A DNA stretch of 64,000 bases, from the NCBI RefSeq assembly GCF_000006565.2, contig NC_031469.1:943245-1007244 (forward strand), written 5' to 3'. Numbering within the stretch: position 1 is the first letter of the stretch; the number at the start of each line of letters is the position of its first letter. A model generated the notes under the pieces. It was not told the DNA's origin. It saw nothing but the letters and a program-made list of their open reading frames with translations, and did not search any database. The position numbers were made by a program, and so were the translations under genes. Source of the DNA: Toxoplasma gondii ME49 (taxonomy: Eukaryota; Apicomplexa; Conoidasida; Eucoccidiorida; Sarcocystidae). Shown here in pieces: positions 59,812 to 64,000 of this stretch.

Positions 59812-61359
59812 TTTGATAAAGCAAAAATTCACACAAACCCGCGAGGTGAAACTCCGAAACGTTCACGGACTGCAACAGATCAACTTGCCAAGTGTGGAGA
59901 GACAAACAGAGAGAAAGACAGAGATGACAAGCTGCTCTGACGCGGGCAGTGGCTTCGGGGTTGTCAGGCGAACTGAGACTCGCACACCGCTCAAAGGGGA
60001 GACCGTGAAAACACGGACACGAAGGTGTGTCTGTTCTTGCTAACATGCTTCCGAGACACGGCAGCTTTGGCCTGTCTGCGGCCAATGCTTGCTTCTCGGT
60101 TCGGGCGTTCATGCGGATGTCAGTGAGCTGCGCTTGTTACGTTCGGAACATGAACATGTGTACAACGACTCTTGCCTGGCAATCACCGATACGGTGACGG
60201 TTTGCTGTCGGTCCAACAGAAATGCTTCTGTCTGTTTGTCGGAAACGGGAAAAGAGCGAACAGAGATTTCGTTCAAGACTTTTCACGAAACAACGGGGGA
60301 ACAACCCCCACGTACCCGTGTGTGTGGCACAGAGAAACACGCTGCCTTTCGAGGGAACGCGGAGGGAGTGAATAACGCGAAGCTTTGGATTCAAGCAGGG
60401 AAAAAAACCTCCACGCAGTTGACTGGCAGAGCGACACACGTTTTATCTGGAAATGCGATTTTTGTGATTCATTCGGAGTCAAGGAAGCCTAGACATCGCG
60501 GCCTTGCGTGAGTGGAGTGCACTCGAGAGGCTTGCACAGAAGGTCTCTTGCTCGCTTCACGTAGAATCGAGATTTCGTAGCAAAACAGAAAAGGTAGAAA
60601 ACCCCCTAGACGATTCTATGACGAGGCAAAAGGCACTAAGGGTTGTGTCGAATGCGCAAGAAGCACTCTCTTCGCCTTTATAGCCCGTTAAACGCCACAA
60701 CGATGACTCAAGAAGAGCGAAGACGACTCTAGGTTTACCTCTAATGTCGCAGCTTGTCTTCCACGTTTTCTGTCTGCTATGGAAACATCGAGTTCCAAAG
60801 TGGAGAATCCCTCTTCCCCCGTGCTTTCCTCTTGTCAGGTGTGTACGACTCCTGGCGCTCGGACGACACTCTTTTCCGTTTTGTGTTCCATCACACGAAT
60901 GGAAATGCATGCGTCTACACGGATTTCTGTGGCCTCCGGCACGCCTGTGCCATTTTCCTGCAGTCATCCTATTCGCTGTCCTCAGCATCTGTCCAGCTGT
61001 TGTGCCGGAGGCAAAAACTCTGTCTTAGATTTTTGGCCCATTATCTTTACAGCTCTCATGGTAGCATTTATGTTACCCGTTCTGCCAGGAGGATTCTTAA
61101 GGTTCTATTGGATTTACATGCCAATACAGAATCCTGTGACTCTATTTACTCGTGATTGTGTATTATAATCCAAGTACAGTTTGCATCTACCTGACGCCTC
61201 AGTTTACGCAGAGCTGCAGTTTACCAGGACGCAAGTCGGCATAATCAAAAGCTTGGTGGCCACTGGGTCACCGCAAACTGCCTTCATTCGACTTCGTACC
61301 GAGTCTCAGCGCGCATGGACACCCTAAAAAAGTCTCCCTTCTCTGAAAAACGGACTCTC

Positions 61360-61373
61360 GGTGTATGCACACC
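61360..61373. repeat. dispersed inverted-repeat motif GGTGT-N4-ACACC, exact copy
   Basis: GGTGTATGCACACC in spacer, so the motif is not confined to coding sequence. Confidence 0.75.
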
Positions 61374-62144
61374 CATGCCGCCGGCGTCAGCCTTCCGGGA
61401 CTGGGACGTCTAAAATAGTTGAAGCTCCCCCGATGGATCCAACGCTATCCCTCGAACTGTGTCTTTTCATTGCTGACAATTGACGCACGTGCATTCGGAG
61501 CTCGACTCTCAAGGTGGTTCGAGGCCAAAGAGGGATGCGGTGAAGCGCGCGTAGAGAGGTACACACATCCCCTGACTGGAGAATCTGAAGACAACCAGAC
61601 AACAGTGAGAGTGAAATGTACACCAAGAAGTATACACATACTCTAAAAAAATTCGGTTGCCGTTGCTATAACTCGAAAGGCCGAAATTCATAAAGACAAG
61701 ACAAATTCCAAATGCGGAGTACTTTCCAGCTTTGGCGGAAGCCCGATTCTTCGGTCGCGCTGGTCAACCCTGTCTCGCCTCCTCGCTTCCTGTCTTCGAT
61801 TTCAGAGACATGTCGGGCGTTGCATGGAAGAAAAAAACCTCACTTTTCGACGCAAAGATCGTTTGCGCAAATGCATCACGTGGTGTGTGTGGACCGCAAA
61901 GCCAAGAGGGCTTCGTTTCCCTGAAACCGATTGCACTGCATGGCCGCATGCACACTGTGCAACTGTCTCGTCGCCTCCTCTCCGCCCAGACCCCCCTTTT
62001 CTCGCAGGCACTGAGGCGGAGGTCGCGTTTTTTTTCGAGACCCCTTTTTAAGTTGTTTTCGTTGACCGCGACACATTAGCAGGGCTTTTCAATTTTTTTC
62101 CTCGTCTTCTACTCGAAGCTCGTCGTTTCGCCTCACCTCGCTCC

Positions 62145-62158
62145 GGTGTCTTGACACC
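62145..62158. repeat. dispersed inverted-repeat motif GGTGT-N4-ACACC, exact copy
   Basis: GGTGTCTTGACACC, 80 bases upstream of the start codon at 62238. Confidence 0.75.
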
Positions 62159-62237
62159 TGTGCCGCCGGGTCTGTGTGAGTTGAACTCACACCGGCCTGC
62201 TGTGTCTCTTGTCTCCCGCGTTTCACCCTCGACGCAA

Positions 62238-63262
62238 ATGGCGGGCGTTTTTTTCCGCTTTTCCTTCTCGGCCTTCCCCGCGAGGCTTCTCTGTGCCTCC
62301 GTCTCTCGCCTCTGCATCTTGTCTGCCTGCAGTCCTCTCCTCTCTGGGCTAGTCGTCTCTCTCCTCCTCACTGCCGCATGCGCCTTCCAGTTCCAGTCCT
62401 TCGTCCCCGGCGTGAGGCCTGCCCCCCTGAGTTCGAGGCTCGCCACCAGCGCCTACATTTCCACTCCGCCGGTGCCGTCGCTGCCTCGCCTGTCGTCCTC
62501 GACGCATGGCCTCGGAGTTTCAGAGCAGAAGAGCTCTGCGTCGAAAAGCTCTTTCCATGAAGACAGAATACTCGCGACTGTCCCCCCCGGCCTTGCATCC
62601 CTCGCATCTGCTCCCAGCGAGATTAACGGCTGCCTCCGGAGCCCCGCTCTAGGCGCCGCCCCGGGGTGTACAGACACCGGAAACGACGCCGAGGCGACCC
62701 CGCTGGCGATGACTCTCCGGTCCTACCTGCGGTGTCACATGTCGCTGCTCTCGGACACCTCGCCTGCCTTTAACAACGGAAACTTGATGTTTCTTTTTCG
62801 CGCTGCGGACGCCCACGACCGTCTTCTCTCGCCTCTGGAACTCCACACGAACGTCCACCACCTTCCTGGCGCGGACGCCGCGCGAGTTATGGTGGCTCTG
62901 GAGCCCGAGGCTCTGGAGGCCGCGGGCGCGCAAGCCGACTCGGGTGTCCAGACAGCACAGACCCAGAACTTCCCCCGCGAGCTCCTCAAGTTCGAAGTCC
63001 GCCGCCTTCACAGACTTCTCCAGTTTGCATGCGCGGGACAACTTCGGGGGGAATTCCTCAGCAGGGCTTCTACCAAAGTCATGCTCGACCTCTTTCAGGT
63101 ACAAGAGAACAGGCGGGGCGCAACGATCTCCAGGTGGAACTCTATATGTATGGAGATATGTATATCGATGTATATATGTATCTATGCCTGTATGTATGCC
63201 TTTATATATATATATATATATATATATGTAACTGTATGTGTGTGTGTCTTTGAATGCATATG

Positions 63263-63329
<67 letters not shown>

Positions 63330-64000
63330 GTATATATGTATATGTGGAGATAGGTGTCCGTAGGTGTTGCTGTGCTCTCTCTCTATCGCATGATGCATCG
63401 TTCTGTTCAAGAGACCTCGCGGAACTTCCCTGGGAGTTAGACCAGCTGGGGTGGACATACCCCGAAAGACTGAAGCACGAACGAGATAGAGCCTCACTCG
63501 TTTGGTTTCTCCGCATTGACGTTTTTTCTCAGGAAGCAGACCTCCCGCTTTCGACCGTCCTCGACGCGTTCACTGAGATGAGCAAGTTCTACGAGGTGCG
63601 TGTCTTTCAAGGAAAGAACAAAAAGAAGTGCAGGACAGCACTTGTGCAGATCTCCAACTCACCAAGTCGAGTCTCGAAGACACGATGAGTCGCCTCTCGG
63701 TTGTGTGTATAAGTGCTTGCGGTTCTTGCGCCTGGACTGCCCTTGCGTTGCCTGCTGGCTTCGCGGAAACCCGCACTGCTTCTCTGTCTGTCTTCGCCTC
63801 TGCGCGGCTCTGCCGATCTGCCTCACCGGCTTGCATGCGGTTGTCCTTCGGGTGTATCTACAGAAGAAGATGCCGGCCGAGGTCTTCAAGACGCACTTCA
63901 AGCCTTCCCTTGATGCGCTTGTCTCCCAGCTGCTCGACATTCAGAAGGTGAATTTCCTCAGACACAAAGCTCCTCGAAGGCTCTATGGAGGCTCTTTCCT
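62238..64000 (+). CDS. unrecognised protein with secretory leader, 3' end outside window
   Basis: Exons 62238-63098, 63533-63595 and 63864-63947 join in phase 0, and the last ends in a GTGAAT donor, so the gene continues past the window. The start ATG is in an AAATGG context. Residues 1-47 hold an Arg-containing lead and a hydrophobic core ([17 protein letters not shown]), with likely cleavage before FQFQSFVPG. The following Ser/Pro/Arg-rich stretch without acidic residues could be an apicoplast transit peptide, or simply a disordered start. From about residue 155 ([30 protein letters not shown]) the sequence looks folded. Exon 2 gives [21 protein letters not shown] and exon 3 gives [21 protein letters not shown] do not recognise the family. 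An exact copy of the dispersed motif lies in frame at 62665-62678. Confidence 0.72.
62665..62678. repeat. dispersed inverted-repeat motif GGTGT-N4-ACACC, exact copy
   Basis: Exact GGTGTACAGACACC inside the first exon of the secretory-leader gene, in a linker between the leader and the folded part. Confidence 0.8.
63203..63348. repeat. compound TA / TG / TATG microsatellite in an intron
   Basis: Three long TA runs with GTGTGT and TATG interruptions, in the intron between the exons ending at 63098 and starting at 63533. Confidence 0.85.

Larger units (their letters stand above)
59812..62237. other. divergent intergenic region, no gene supported
   Basis: Spacer between the small membrane-protein gene (minus) and the secretory-leader gene (plus), presumed to hold both promoters. 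It contains two exact copies of the GGTGT-N4-ACACC motif (61360-61373 and 62145-62158). No frame has conserved features. Confidence 0.5.

Overview
The window looks like nuclear DNA of a cyst-forming coccidian apicomplexan, most likely Toxoplasma gondii or a close relative such as Hammondia or Neospora. The evidence is the intron-rich genes with GT..AG introns of about 170-850 bp, the very frequent GCATGC hexamer, the TA microsatellites scattered through introns and intergenic DNA, the low-complexity Ser/Glu/Ala insertions inside otherwise conserved proteins, and an alveolin (inner membrane complex) gene. From memory and unchecked, the alveolin and MMS19 neighbours fit T. gondii chromosome II, with IMC7 next to MMS19. 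Exon coordinates were worked out by hand from splice consensus, phase continuity and protein family resemblance.

Layout from left to right. 2517-4079 (+) holds the last exons of an unidentified protein with a C-terminal membrane anchor. 6814-12993 (+) is an eight-exon, nine-helix LMBR1-family membrane protein. 14577-18986 (-) is a seven-exon mitochondrial stomatin-like protein 2, convergent with the LMBR1 gene. 23617-27106 (+) is a five-exon alveolin, probably IMC7. 28493-29471 (-) holds two phase-compatible exons of a gene I do not recognise. 30606-39333 (-) is a three-exon, about 2500-residue MMS19, the scaffold of the cytosolic iron-sulfur targeting complex. 44507-47578 (+) is a low-complexity orphan protein. 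51008-56424 (-) is a three-exon protein of about 1540 residues that reads as a highly expanded NBS1/nibrin, the third subunit of the MRE11-RAD50-NBS1 DNA-break complex. 59527-59811 (-) is a tiny two-helix membrane protein resembling the SPEC3/Stum family. 62238 to the window edge (+) is the start of a secretory-leader protein of unknown function.

These are unlinked housekeeping and cytoskeletal genes, not an operon or island. MMS19 and NBS1 both bear on genome maintenance: MMS19 delivers Fe-S clusters to DNA polymerases, helicases and primase, and NBS1 organises double-strand break signalling.

The most interesting signals are the divergent NBS1, with its FHA, BRCT and MRE11-binding features; a short dispersed inverted repeat, GGTGT-N4-ACACC, that recurs in coding and non-coding DNA; a near-perfect 26-bp-stem hairpin at 5721-5787; and a 19-bp periodic purine-rich tandem repeat near 48.3 kb. 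Roughly half the window is gene-poor spacer in which I could support no gene.
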